Assembly (NCBI RefSeq): GCF_026241165.1
Contig: NZ_JAPFQN010000011.1
Span: 1 to 64,000 of the forward strand
DNA length: 64,000 nt
Source of the DNA: Mangrovivirga halotolerans
Lineage (GTDB): Bacteria > Bacteroidota > Bacteroidia > Cytophagales > Cyclobacteriaceae
Direction: 5' to 3'
The notes below the pieces were generated by a model that did no database searches, had not been told where the DNA came from, and saw nothing but the letters and a program-made list of their open reading frames with translations. Shown here one piece after another: positions 34,510-42,659 of this stretch. Each line of letters opens with the position of its first letter. Position 1 is the stretch's first letter. Position numbers and translations under genes: made by a program.

Positions 34510-36114
34510 ATGTCCATTAAAGATTTTCGATTTCTTTACATTTTACTCTTTCTCGTATTTGTATCCTGTTATCAGGAATCTACCTCGGTCGAAGAGCAGA
34601 TTGTCGTTGATGAAAACTTCAGGGTAAATAGTGATTTTTATTCGACACAGCTTTTCGAGGATGTACAAATGGCAGCAGTATTTCCGGATTCAAAAACATT
34701 TGCAGATGCTATTCCATTAAAGCCCATACCCGCAATTCTTGATCTTTATAAAGAAAAAAAGAACGCCGAAAATTTTAACTTAAAATCGTTCGTAAGTGAT
34801 AATTTCAAATCTCCCGATAAACCTGCATCGGGCTTTGTTTCTGATACTTCCCTTCGTGTAAATGAGCATATAACAAGGCTATGGCCAATATTAACAAGGG
34901 AAGAAGAAAATCAACCAGAAGCAGGATCACTTATTCCCCTACCCTATGATTACGTTGTCCCGGGTGGCCGGTTTGGAGAAATCTATTACTGGGATTCGTA
35001 TTTCACGATGCTGGGTCTTGTGGCTGATCATAAAGAAGGTTCTGTTCGAAATATGGTGAACAACTTTAGCCACCTTATCGATTCGATAGGATTTATTCCA
35101 AATGGCAATCGAACCTATTTCCTCGGTAGAAGTCAGCCCCCTTTTTATTCATTAATGGTTAGAATGGTTCACGAAAATTATGGCGACAGCATTTCAAAAT
35201 ATTTGCCACAACTATTAAGGGAGTATAATTACTGGCAAAAGGGTTCGGAGAGTCTGATAAATGTCGGTGAGGCAAATCGGTCTCCTGTAAAAGTATCGGA
35301 TGGACTTATTCTAAACAGATATTTCGATACTAGAACCGGACCCCGACCGGAATCTTATAAAGAAGATGTTTTCCTTATGAAACAAGCTAACCGGGATCCG
35401 GAAGAGCTTTATGCTGATATCCGTGCAGCTTGTGCTTCAGGATGGGATTTTAGCAGCCGATGGTTTGCTGATGGAAAAACAATGGCAACTATCGAAACAA
35501 GCAAGATTGTCCCTGTAGACTTGAATGCCTTAATATTCCACCTGGAAGTGATGATCAGCAAAGGATTTGATGAATTGCAAAATGGAGTCAAAGCAGAAGA
35601 ATATGCCGAGAAAGCAGAAATCAGAAAAGAAGCAATAAGAAAATACTGTTGGGATGAAGAGCAACAAGTATTTTCGGATTATCACATTGATAGCGGCACA
35701 GTTACTGGCAAAAAAACACTGGCAATGGCTTTCCCTTTATTCTTTGAGATCGCTACTCCGGATCAGGCAGAAAAGGTAAAAGAAACTTTAATGAATGAAT
35801 TTCTTAAAGAAGGAGGCTTCACTACGACCCTTGTAAATTCAGGTGAACAATGGGATGCCCCAAATGGCTGGGCCCCGTTACAATGGATCACGATCCAGGG
35901 ATTGAAAAATTATGGTTTTCATGCTGAAGCTAATGAAGCAAAGCGACGCTGGATAAATCGAAATAAGGAAGTCTTTAAGAAGACTGGTAAGATGGTTGAG
36001 AAATATGTTGTGACCGGTGAAGTTGAGGAAGCCGGAGGTGGCGAATATCCATTACAAGATGGCTTTGGATGGTCGAATGGGGTATATAAAGCATTGACTC
36101 AGTTAAAAGACTGA
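34510..36114 (+). CDS. treA: Trehalase (GH37), predicted periplasmic or surface lipoprotein
   Basis: A 534-residue GH37 trehalase that splits trehalose into two glucose molecules. Both family signatures are visible: VVPGGRFGEIYYWDSYFTMLGL near 155 and EQWDAPNGWAPLQWITIQGL near 455; the glycine-rich EEAGGGGEYPLQDGFGW-like segment closes the C terminus. The N terminus is a lipoprotein signal with lipobox LVFVSC (Cys20), so the enzyme acts outside the cytoplasm. Together with the OtsA-OtsB fusion and the GH15 enzyme, the window encodes both synthesis and breakdown of trehalose. Confidence 0.93.
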   Translation: MSIKDFRFLYILLFLVFVSCYQESTSVEEQIVVDENFRVNSDFYSTQLFEDVQMAAVFPDSKTFADAIPLKPIPAILDLYKEKKNAENFNLKSFVSDNFKSPDKPASGFVSDTSLRVNEHITRLWPILTREEENQPEAGSLIPLPYDYVVPGGRFGEIYYWDSYFTMLGLVADHKEGSVRNMVNNFSHLIDSIGFIPNGNRTYFLGRSQPPFYSLMVRMVHENYGDSISKYLPQLLREYNYWQKGSESLINVGEANRSPVKVSDGLILNRYFDTRTGPRPESYKEDVFLMKQANRDPEELYADIRAACASGWDFSSRWFADGKTMATIETSKIVPVDLNALIFHLEVMISKGFDELQNGVKAEEYAEKAEIRKEAIRKYCWDEEQQVFSDYHIDSGTVTGKKTLAMAFPLFFEIATPDQAEKVKETLMNEFLKEGGFTTTLVNSGEQWDAPNGWAPLQWITIQGLKNYGFHAEANEAKRRWINRNKEVFKKTGKMVEKYVVTGEVEEAGGGEYPLQDGFGWSNGVYKALTQLKD

Positions 36115-36146
36115 TGATTTAATATCTTAACAACTGGAAGCAGTCA

Positions 36147-36303
36147 TTTCAGCGTTACAAACGCTGGTCTCAATAACAACCTCGTTACGCTTCGCTAAAC
36201 AAGGTCGATGGGGCTGCTTTTTATTTTTTATAGATGTTAGCAACGAAGAAAGCAATCGTCCTCGTTTGCAACGAGGATGAGCGAGAATGGCGTTTTTAAC
36301 GCC
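36147..36303. repeat. Hairpin-rich repeat, copy 1
   Basis: The first 72 bases (36147-36218) match 37173-37244 at about 68 positions. After a variable stretch, the block around TCCTCGTTTGCAACGAGGA (36259-36277) recurs at 37277-37295. Hairpins: AGCGTT-ACA-AACGCT at the left, TCCTCGTT-TGC-AACGAGGA in the middle, and GGCGTT-TTT-AACGCC at the right end (36289-36303). Together with copy 2 it flanks the orphan gene 36397-36918. No transposase is present. Confidence 0.8.
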
Positions 36304-36396
36304 TAAACTTTCTTTAATCCGGATAAAAGATCCAACGATAATGGTTCGACATTGCAAAAGTCGGACAGCAGGTTTCTCTAAAATTAAAAATTCAGA

Positions 36397-36918
36397 ATGA
36401 AAATTCTTACCAAGGAAGAACTTGAAATAAAGCTAAATGAAGTGTTTTCAGAAATAAAATCTAAAAACATTACCACAAAAAATCTCCTCTCAATCACATC
36501 TGAAATAATAGAATCTTGTGTGGAGATAAAGCTTGACGAAGGTAGTATTTATTTTATTTATCATCAGAAACAAAAAGCCCATCCAGTGGGTGGAATTAGT
36601 ATAAATCAACACACTTCTGTATTAATTCCAAATCCTTACAATATCAAATTCATATATGATGAGAATAGTAAATTGATTGAAATCAAAAGCGATAATATCA
36701 ATTTGACTAAAAAACTGATCGAAAAAATTAATTTAATCCCCTCCTATCCAATCCATTTCAAAAAAGGAAAAGAATTGAATGCAATTTTTAAATTATATTT
36801 CGAAAATTTACTCCTGATTAAACAAGATAGTTTCATTACTTCCAATGAGATAATTAATAAAGTAATTTACTTCTACGCCTACCTTTTAGAAATTTTTAAT
36901 GAGTTTGAAGAATCCTGA
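36397..36918 (+). CDS. Orphan protein of unknown function between the two repeat copies
   Basis: I do not recognise this 173-residue protein. It is rich in Lys, Ile, Asn and Glu, has no signal peptide or membrane helix, and has a segment QKQKAHPVGGISINQHTSVLIPNP that looks like a beta hairpin. By eye the base composition is lower in GC than its neighbours. It lies alone between two copies of a hairpin-rich repeat, so it may have arrived by transfer or be cargo of the repeat element. It could also be a decayed larger gene. Confidence 0.6.
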   Translation: MKILTKEELEIKLNEVFSEIKSKNITTKNLLSITSEIIESCVEIKLDEGSIYFIYHQKQKAHPVGGISINQHTSVLIPNPYNIKFIYDENSKLIEIKSDNINLTKKLIEKINLIPSYPIHFKKGKELNAIFKLYFENLLLIKQDSFITSNEIINKVIYFYAYLLEIFNEFEES

Positions 36919-37172
36919 TAATCCTCCATATTTTGTGTTCTTACAATTTAATTCAGGTGATGATATCTTAACGCTAAATCTGGACTCACTTTGCATAAAC
37001 AAAGTCTCTGATTTCAAGTGTCTCCACTTGAAATGCAAAAGCAGATAACACCTTGCTTGTGGAGACACAAAGCAAGCAGGAGCAGTTTGTTGCAATGTTT
37101 AATTATAATCCCCTGCTCTTCGGGATTTGTAATTCCGAAGCCTTATTTATGGATTTGTAATCCATATTTCTA
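36919..37172. repeat. Hairpin array between the orphan gene and repeat copy 2
   Basis: Four consecutive hairpins: 37011-37034 (perfect 10-bp stem, loop TCTC), 37052-37076 (10-bp stem with one bulge, loop GAGA), 37118-37140 (10-bp stem with one G-T pair, loop TGT) and 37149-37165 (7-bp stem, loop TGT). GTGTCTCCAC at 37018-37027 and GTGGAGACAC at 37059-37068 are also an inverted pair. No credible gene is present. Confidence 0.7.
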
Positions 37173-37322
37173 TTTCAACGTTACAAACGCTGGTCTCAAT
37201 AACAACCTCGTTACGTTTCGCTAAACAAGGTCGATGGAGCAGCTATAATTTATGAAACCCACGGAGATGTTAATCGTCCTCGTTTGCAACGAGGATGTGC
37301 GAGGTTGGCGATTGTATCGCCG
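37173..37322. repeat. Hairpin-rich repeat, copy 2
   Basis: This is the direct repeat of copy 1: 72 near-identical bases, a variable stretch, then the TCCTCGTT-TGC-AACGAGGA hairpin, and a right-end hairpin GGCGAT-TGT-ATCGCC (37307-37321). That end hairpin has a different stem from copy 1 but is again perfectly paired. It abuts the pullulanase stop codon. Confidence 0.8.
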
Positions 37323-37329
37323 TATTTTA

Positions 37330-39324
37330 TCATTCCCTCACCAAAATCATCAAACTGATATCCTCAACTTCCACTGAACCTGAAATTGTCTCTATTCCCG
37401 CTTCTTCTACCTTTTCTTTATTTGCAATCACTTTCCAGTCTCCCTCAGGCAGATCAAACTGAAGCGGCTCTCTTCTGGCATTATAGATCACAATTACTTT
37501 ATCCCACTCTTCATTTTCAAGTTCACTTCCATCGATCTCAAAAACTATGGCATTATCCTCATCCAGGTGAAATTTTATTGATTCATTAATCACTTTCTGG
37601 CTTTGCAATCTGAAGACCGGATGGGAATTATGCACTTTCAATAACTTAACTATATAATCTTTCAGCCCTTCATATTTCATTTGTCGATCCCAGTCGATCT
37701 GATTGATCGAATCCGGTGATTCAAATGAATTCTCAACCCCATCCTTGGTTCTGGCCATTTCAGAACCTGCATGTAAGAACGTAATTCCCTGTGAAGTGAT
37801 CACCATTGATAATGCCAGCTTATGCATTGCCAGGATTTCTTCCTCATTATCTTCTTCCCCATTAGATAAATTCAGTCTGTCAAAGAGAGTGTTATTATCA
37901 TGGCAGGAAACATAATTCACAGTCTTCAAAGGTGAGTCTGACCATGGACTATTACTATAATTTACTTTTTTATAATCTATATTTTCATGCTTGGTAGCTG
38001 CAGTTACACCAAATTTTATACTTTCCTCAAGATCTTCGGCACCGGAAACAAATCCTTTTTCTTCCACCTCAAAAACTGATCCCTTGATCCCATCGCGCAT
38101 ATCATCTGAAAATGCTGCTATCCCAACCAGTTCTTTTGTATTTGCTTTCAAAGCAAGAACGCTATCCGGCAACGGTGATGAACCAGCCTTCCATCCCTCC
38201 CCATACAACAGCACATCAGGTTTGATTTTTCGCAATTCTGAACTGATTTGGTTCATTGTCTCAATATCATGAATACCCATCAAATCAAACCTGAATCCAT
38301 CAATATGATATTCGGTCATCCAGTATTTCAAAGACTCGATCATGAACTTACGCATCATCGGTTTTTCCGAAGCGGTTTCATTCCCACAAGCTGCTGCATC
38401 TGAAAGACTTCCATCTTTATTATAGCGATAATAATATTCCGGCACTGTTTCATTAAATGACATCCCATCTACACTATGAGTATGGTTATAAACTACATCC
38501 ATGATCACCCCCATTCCCTTATCATGAATTGCTTTGATCATTTGTTTTGCTTCTTTCACTCTTATTGCTCCATCTGATGGATCAGTGCTATAGCTACCCT
38601 CAGGAACGTTATAATTTATCGGGTCATATCCCCAATTGTAATTTGGTTTATCGAGTGTCTCATCGATAGAGGCAAAATCGAAAAAGGGCAAAATATGAAG
38701 ATGAGTAACTCCCAAATCCTTGATATAATTAAGACCTGAAGGAGCTCCTGAAGGAGTAGAGGTATTTTCTTCAGCAAAAGCAATAAACTTCCCCTTGTTT
38801 TCCATACCACTTTCGGGATGTTTGGAAAAATCCCGGACATGGATTTCATAGATCACAGCATCAACGGGCCTTTCTAATACAGGGCCTTTATCATTTTCCC
38901 AACCTTCCGGATTTGTTTCTTTCAAATCAATTACCTGAGCTCTTTCACCATTTCGTCCCACAGCTTTAGCGTAGGGACCAGGAACCTCTTGCATTTCAAC
39001 ATCATCAACTGTCACCTGGTAGGTGTAGTATTTCCCCTTTGCATCACCTTCATAAATAAATTCCCAGGCACCGGACTGTATTGGCTTCATCGGATACCTG
39101 TCAATTTCCTCAGACCCAATATCCTTATCATAAAAGATCAGATCAACCTTTTCTGCAGTCGGTGCCCATAATTTGAATATACTTTTGTCCTCAGAATAGG
39201 TAAGCCCCAGGTCATCACCAGAATAGACAGGATATTGATCTTCCATTGTAGTTGAATCTTTATTTTCGGAACAAGAAGCAACAATCAGCAAAAGTGCTAT
39301 AATAAGGTAATAGTTTATTTTCAT
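37330..39324 (-). CDS. pulA: Type I pullulanase (GH13), lipoprotein
   Basis: A 664-residue debranching enzyme that cleaves alpha-1,6 links in pullulan, amylopectin or limit dextrins. The N-terminal lipobox LLLIVASC (Cys18) places it outside the cytoplasm. An early-set/CBM48 domain (about 40-130; GLTYSEDKSIFKLWAPTAEKVDLIFYD) precedes the GH13 barrel: IMDVVYNHTHS, DGFRFDLMGIHD with the nucleophile Asp, LLYGEGW with the acid Glu, and NYVSCHDN. It supports the idea that the SusCDE operon handles alpha-glucans. It lies downstream of dnaB on the same strand with a terminator between. Confidence 0.94.
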   Translation of the reverse strand: MKINYYLIIALLLIVASCSENKDSTTMEDQYPVYSGDDLGLTYSEDKSIFKLWAPTAEKVDLIFYDKDIGSEEIDRYPMKPIQSGAWEFIYEGDAKGKYYTYQVTVDDVEMQEVPGPYAKAVGRNGERAQVIDLKETNPEGWENDKGPVLERPVDAVIYEIHVRDFSKHPESGMENKGKFIAFAEENTSTPSGAPSGLNYIKDLGVTHLHILPFFDFASIDETLDKPNYNWGYDPINYNVPEGSYSTDPSDGAIRVKEAKQMIKAIHDKGMGVIMDVVYNHTHSVDGMSFNETVPEYYYRYNKDGSLSDAAACGNETASEKPMMRKFMIESLKYWMTEYHIDGFRFDLMGIHDIETMNQISSELRKIKPDVLLYGEGWKAGSSPLPDSVLALKANTKELVGIAAFSDDMRDGIKGSVFEVEEKGFVSGAEDLEESIKFGVTAATKHENIDYKKVNYSNSPWSDSPLKTVNYVSCHDNNTLFDRLNLSNGEEDNEEEILAMHKLALSMVITSQGITFLHAGSEMARTKDGVENSFESPDSINQIDWDRQMKYEGLKDYIVKLLKVHNSHPVFRLQSQKVINESIKFHLDEDNAIVFEIDGSELENEEWDKVIVIYNARREPLQFDLPEGDWKVIANKEKVEEAGIETISGSVEVEDISLMILVRE

Positions 39325-39341
39325 GTTTGGGTATCATTAAT

Positions 39342-39370
39342 AAAAAAACCAGGGTAAAATAACCCTGGCC
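39342..39370 (-). terminator. Terminator of dnaB
   Basis: CCAGGGT (39349-39355) and ACCCTGG (39362-39368) form a 7-bp GC-rich stem. The seven A at 39342-39348 give the U tract on the minus strand. It separates dnaB from the pullulanase gene. Confidence 0.75.
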
Positions 39371-39407
39371 TTTATAACAAACAATATTTCTTGAATTATA
39401 ATCCTTT

Positions 39408-41033
39408 TTAGAATGGAGAATCATCTTCTGTTGGCTCAAGGCCTCCGCCTTTTTCTCCTGGTCCGTAACCAAATCCTCCTCCTGATGGTGGCGGAAGTTC
39501 ATCATCAAAATCATCGTTGATCTTAGAACCAAAGATTGCTCCTCCGTCATTTCCTCCGGATCCTCCGCCGGAATTTTCGAATGAAGAGAATCCACCAGAA
39601 CCGGCAGTATTTTGGAATCCGCTATCATCAAGATCTGTAAATCGAGTGTATTTACCGATAAATTTAAGCTTAACAGTATCCAGTGAACCATTTCTGTGCT
39701 TGGCAATAATCACCTCACCCATGTTAGTAGTCGGCATACCATCTTCGTCTTCAGTAATACCATAGTATTCCGGACGATAAAGGAACATTACCATATCCGC
39801 ATCCTGCTCAATCGAACCTGATTCCCTTAAGTCTGATAGCTGCGGTCGCTTATCTCCTCCACGAGTTTCCACAGCACGAGATAACTGAGACAGGGCAATT
39901 ACCGGCACATTAAGCTCCTTAGCAAGATTTTTCAATGAACGCGAAATAGTTGCAATTTCCTGCTCACGATTACCTTTACTTGATGAATCTCCCTGCATCA
40001 ACTGAAGGTAGTCAATGATGACCAATTGAATATCATGCTGAGATTTCAATCGACGACATTTAGCCCGAAGCTCAAGAACTGATAAGGCGGGAGTATCATC
40101 AATGAAAATCGGAGCTTCAGTAAGCTGGGTAGTTTTATGAACAAGCTGTTCCCATTCGTAATCTTCGAGGTTACCCTTCTTAAGTTTTTCAGATTCCAAT
40201 TCTGCCTCAGCAGAGATCATCCTGTTTACCAGCTGTACGGCAGACATCTCAAGAGAGAATATTGCTACACCCTTGGCAAAATCTACTGCAGCATTCCGCA
40301 TGGCTGAAACTACAAAAGCTGTTTTACCCATACCCGGACGAGCTGCAATAATTACAAGGTCTGATTTCTGCCATCCTGATGTCACTCTATCGAGAGCTGA
40401 AAAGCCTGTAGGCACTCCGGTAAGTCCTTCTTTTTGATCACGCTTAGCCTCAAGCTCAGTTAAGGCATCTTTCATGATCGACTTCATATCGGCATAAGAC
40501 TTACGGATACTTTTCTCACTGATCTCAAACAAGTGTCCCTGGGTCTTGTCTAATAGTTCAAATACATCAGTGGTATCTTCGAATGCCATTTCCTGAATTT
40601 CGGAAGAGACAGAGATCAATTCTCTCTTGATAGCCTGCTCAACAATAATTCTTGCGTGAGCTTCAATATTTGCTGCAGAGTTGACTCTCGAGGTCAGTTC
40701 TGCGATATAATAAGCGCCGCCAACAAATTCTAACGTTCCACTTTTACGGAGCTGATTAACAACAGTCTCCATATCGATCGGTTCCGACTCATTAAAGAGG
40801 GTAACGATCGCTTTATATATTTCTTTATGATGGTCTTTATAAAAAGATTCAGGATGCAGCACATCGATAACTGCTGTTAATGCATCCTTTTCGAGCATTA
40901 ATGCTCCTAATACAATCTGCTCCAGATCCACTGCCTTGGGAGGCACTTTCCCTAATCCCTTCAAACTTTCTGGCACAGCAGGCCTTCGTTGTTTCCTATT
41001 GCCTTTACCTGCCAGTACATTTTCATTATCCAT
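39408..41033 (-). CDS. dnaB: Replicative DNA helicase DnaB with an SSB-like C-terminal tail
   Basis: A 541-residue replicative hexameric helicase. The N-terminal domain (PKAVDLEQIVLGALMLEKDAL) binds primase; the RecA-like domain has Walker A RPGMGKTAF near 237, Walker B LVIIDYLQLM, and LSQLSRAVETRGGDKRPQLSDLRESGSIEQDADMVMFLYR. It is about 70 residues longer than E. coli DnaB because of a glycine-rich disordered tail that ends EPTEDDSPF, much like the acidic tip of single-stranded DNA-binding proteins. The upstream intergenic region carries three DnaA-box-like sequences. Confidence 0.96.
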   Translation of the reverse strand: MDNENVLAGKGNRKQRRPAVPESLKGLGKVPPKAVDLEQIVLGALMLEKDALTAVIDVLHPESFYKDHHKEIYKAIVTLFNESEPIDMETVVNQLRKSGTLEFVGGAYYIAELTSRVNSAANIEAHARIIVEQAIKRELISVSSEIQEMAFEDTTDVFELLDKTQGHLFEISEKSIRKSYADMKSIMKDALTELEAKRDQKEGLTGVPTGFSALDRVTSGWQKSDLVIIAARPGMGKTAFVVSAMRNAAVDFAKGVAIFSLEMSAVQLVNRMISAEAELESEKLKKGNLEDYEWEQLVHKTTQLTEAPIFIDDTPALSVLELRAKCRRLKSQHDIQLVIIDYLQLMQGDSSSKGNREQEIATISRSLKNLAKELNVPVIALSQLSRAVETRGGDKRPQLSDLRESGSIEQDADMVMFLYRPEYYGITEDEDGMPTTNMGEVIIAKHRNGSLDTVKLKFIGKYTRFTDLDDSGFQNTAGSGGFSSFENSGGGSGGNDGGAIFGSKINDDFDDELPPPSGGGFGYGPGEKGGGLEPTEDDSPF

Positions 41034-41084
41034 AAAACAAAACTACACTTTAATTTGAGCCATCAATCATTTAGTGGATTGTTT

Positions 41085-41117
41085 TTATCCACCGTAATAT
41101 CCACAGACTTATCCACA
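41085..41117 (+). promoter_or_regulatory. Three phased DnaA-box-like sequences between dnaB and mpl
   Basis: TTATCCACC (41085-41093), ATATCCACA (41097-41105) and TTATCCACA (41109-41117) lie on one strand with starts exactly 12 bp apart. The third is a perfect match to the E. coli DnaA box and the other two match at 8 of 9 positions. A weaker inverted relative lies at 41073-41081, and an AT-rich stretch follows at about 41140-41180. This is either a DnaA-controlled dnaB promoter, a DnaA titration site, or part of an origin. Confidence 0.6.
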
Positions 41118-41226
41118 TTCCTGATTATCAGTCTGAAACCTGTTAAAATTTAAGTATATTAAATAAACTAAACTGCAAAGATTCGTAATCAATTCCATTT
41201 TGAAAACGAACTTTTACAAATTATGA

Positions 41227-41234
41227 TATCTTTG
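41227..41234 (+). promoter_or_regulatory. Candidate -7 element for mpl
   Basis: TATCTTTG matches TAnnTTTG exactly, 58 bases upstream of the mpl ATG. A TTG at 41200-41202 is 24 bases away, longer than the usual 19. Confidence 0.4.
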
Positions 41235-41292
41235 TATCTATAAAACAGGGAATTTTACCCTACATAACGATTAACTGAGATAAATACTGCCA

Positions 41293-42657
41293 ATGGAAAA
41301 CATAAAAAAAGTTCACTTTATCGCCATAGGCGGCAGCATAATGCACAACCTTGCTGTAAACCTGAAAAATGATGGCTATCAGGTCACAGGTTCCGACGAT
41401 ACTTTTTTCGAACCTTCAAAGTCTACTTTAAAAGAACATGGATTACTTCCTGAAAAAGAAGGCTGGTACCCTGAAAAAATAACATCAGATATAGATGCAG
41501 TGATTTTGGGTATGCATGCCAAACAGGATAATCCGGAATTGTTAAAAGCAAAGGAATTGAATGTACCTATATATTCTTTCCCTGAGTTCGTTTATGAACG
41601 AAGCAAAAACAAGCAGCGCATTGTCATTGCAGGGAGCCATGGAAAGACTACCATTACTTCGATGATAATGCATGTGTTGAATAAACTGGGAAAGCCTTTC
41701 GACTATCTTGTCGGTGCGAAAGTTGAAGGATTTGAAACAATGGTCAAGCTTTCTGATGCTCCAATGATCATAATTGAGGGCGATGAATACTCTACTTCAG
41801 CACTTGATCACACTCCAAAGTTCCTTCATTATCATCATCACATAGCCCTGATTTCAGGCATTGACTGGGATCATGTCAATATTTATCCTGACAGGGATAA
41901 TTATGTTGCCCAGTTTGATAAACTAGCTGATCAAACACCTAAGGCAGGCTCATTAGTTTTTAATGAAGATGATAATCTTGTCAGTGTTATTGGCAATAAA
42001 GAAAGAGAAGACGTTGTAAGAGAGCCATACACTACTCCGGATCATTATGTAAAAGATGGCAAAACATATTTGAAAACTGAGTTTGGTGATATCAAATTAG
42101 AAATTTTTGGCATTCATAACCTTCAGAATATAGCCGGAGCAAAAGCTGTACTGTCTCGAATTTCAGTTCAGGATAAGGAATTTTATGATGCAATCGGATC
42201 ATTCAAAGGTGCTTCAAAAAGAATGGAGCTCGTAGGTTACAGTACCAGTGGTGCTGTTTACAAAGACTATGCTCATGCTCCATCTAAGATCGAAGCTACT
42301 ACCAAAGCACTTAAAAATCAATATCCGAATCGCAAGCTAATCGCCTGTATGGAGTTGCATACCTATAGTAGCTTAAGCAAAGATTTCCTAAGTGAATACA
42401 AAGGAAAACTAGATTCTGCAGATGAGAAGCTGGTTTATTTCAATCCTAAAGCCATAGAAATAAAAGGACTCGATGATCTTAAACCTGAAGAGGTCAAAGA
42501 AGCTTTCAATGATGGTGAAATCAAGGTATTCAAGGATAGTGGAGAACTTAGATCTTACCTTGAAAGCCTGGAACTAAACAATGCTAACTTACTGATGATG
42601 AGCTCCGGAAATTTTGACGGGATAAACATCGACAACCTATCTGAAAAACTTTTATAA
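41293..42657 (+). CDS. mpl: UDP-N-acetylmuramate:murein-peptide ligase (Mpl)
   Basis: A 454-residue Mur ligase that joins recycled murein tripeptide to UDP-MurNAc. MENIKKVHFIAIGGSIMHNLAVNLK begins the Rossmann-like domain as in Mpl rather than MurC. The ATP loop GSHGKTT is at 114-120, IIEGDEYSTSALDHTPKF is the Mpl-type second motif, and DYAHAPSKIEATTKAL opens the C-terminal domain. It works in cell-wall recycling in the cytoplasm. It is followed after two bases by the exonuclease gene. Confidence 0.93.
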   Translation: MENIKKVHFIAIGGSIMHNLAVNLKNDGYQVTGSDDTFFEPSKSTLKEHGLLPEKEGWYPEKITSDIDAVILGMHAKQDNPELLKAKELNVPIYSFPEFVYERSKNKQRIVIAGSHGKTTITSMIMHVLNKLGKPFDYLVGAKVEGFETMVKLSDAPMIIIEGDEYSTSALDHTPKFLHYHHHIALISGIDWDHVNIYPDRDNYVAQFDKLADQTPKAGSLVFNEDDNLVSVIGNKEREDVVREPYTTPDHYVKDGKTYLKTEFGDIKLEIFGIHNLQNIAGAKAVLSRISVQDKEFYDAIGSFKGASKRMELVGYSTSGAVYKDYAHAPSKIEATTKALKNQYPNRKLIACMELHTYSSLSKDFLSEYKGKLDSADEKLVYFNPKAIEIKGLDDLKPEEVKEAFNDGEIKVFKDSGELRSYLESLELNNANLLMMSSGNFDGINIDNLSEKLL

Positions 42658-42659
42658 CT

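Noticed and set aside
36127-36357. A 76-residue open frame on the minus strand through repeat copy 1.
   Set aside because: It reads across two hairpins and the repeat; copy 2 does not keep the frame. Repeat DNA, not a gene.
36147-37322. CRISPR array.
   Set aside because: The repeated units are hairpins with different stems, not identical 25-40 bp repeats with uniform spacers, and no cas gene is in the window.
41038-41045. TAGTTTTG on the minus strand as the dnaB promoter.
   Set aside because: It ends five bases before the ATG, so the transcript would begin inside the coding region.
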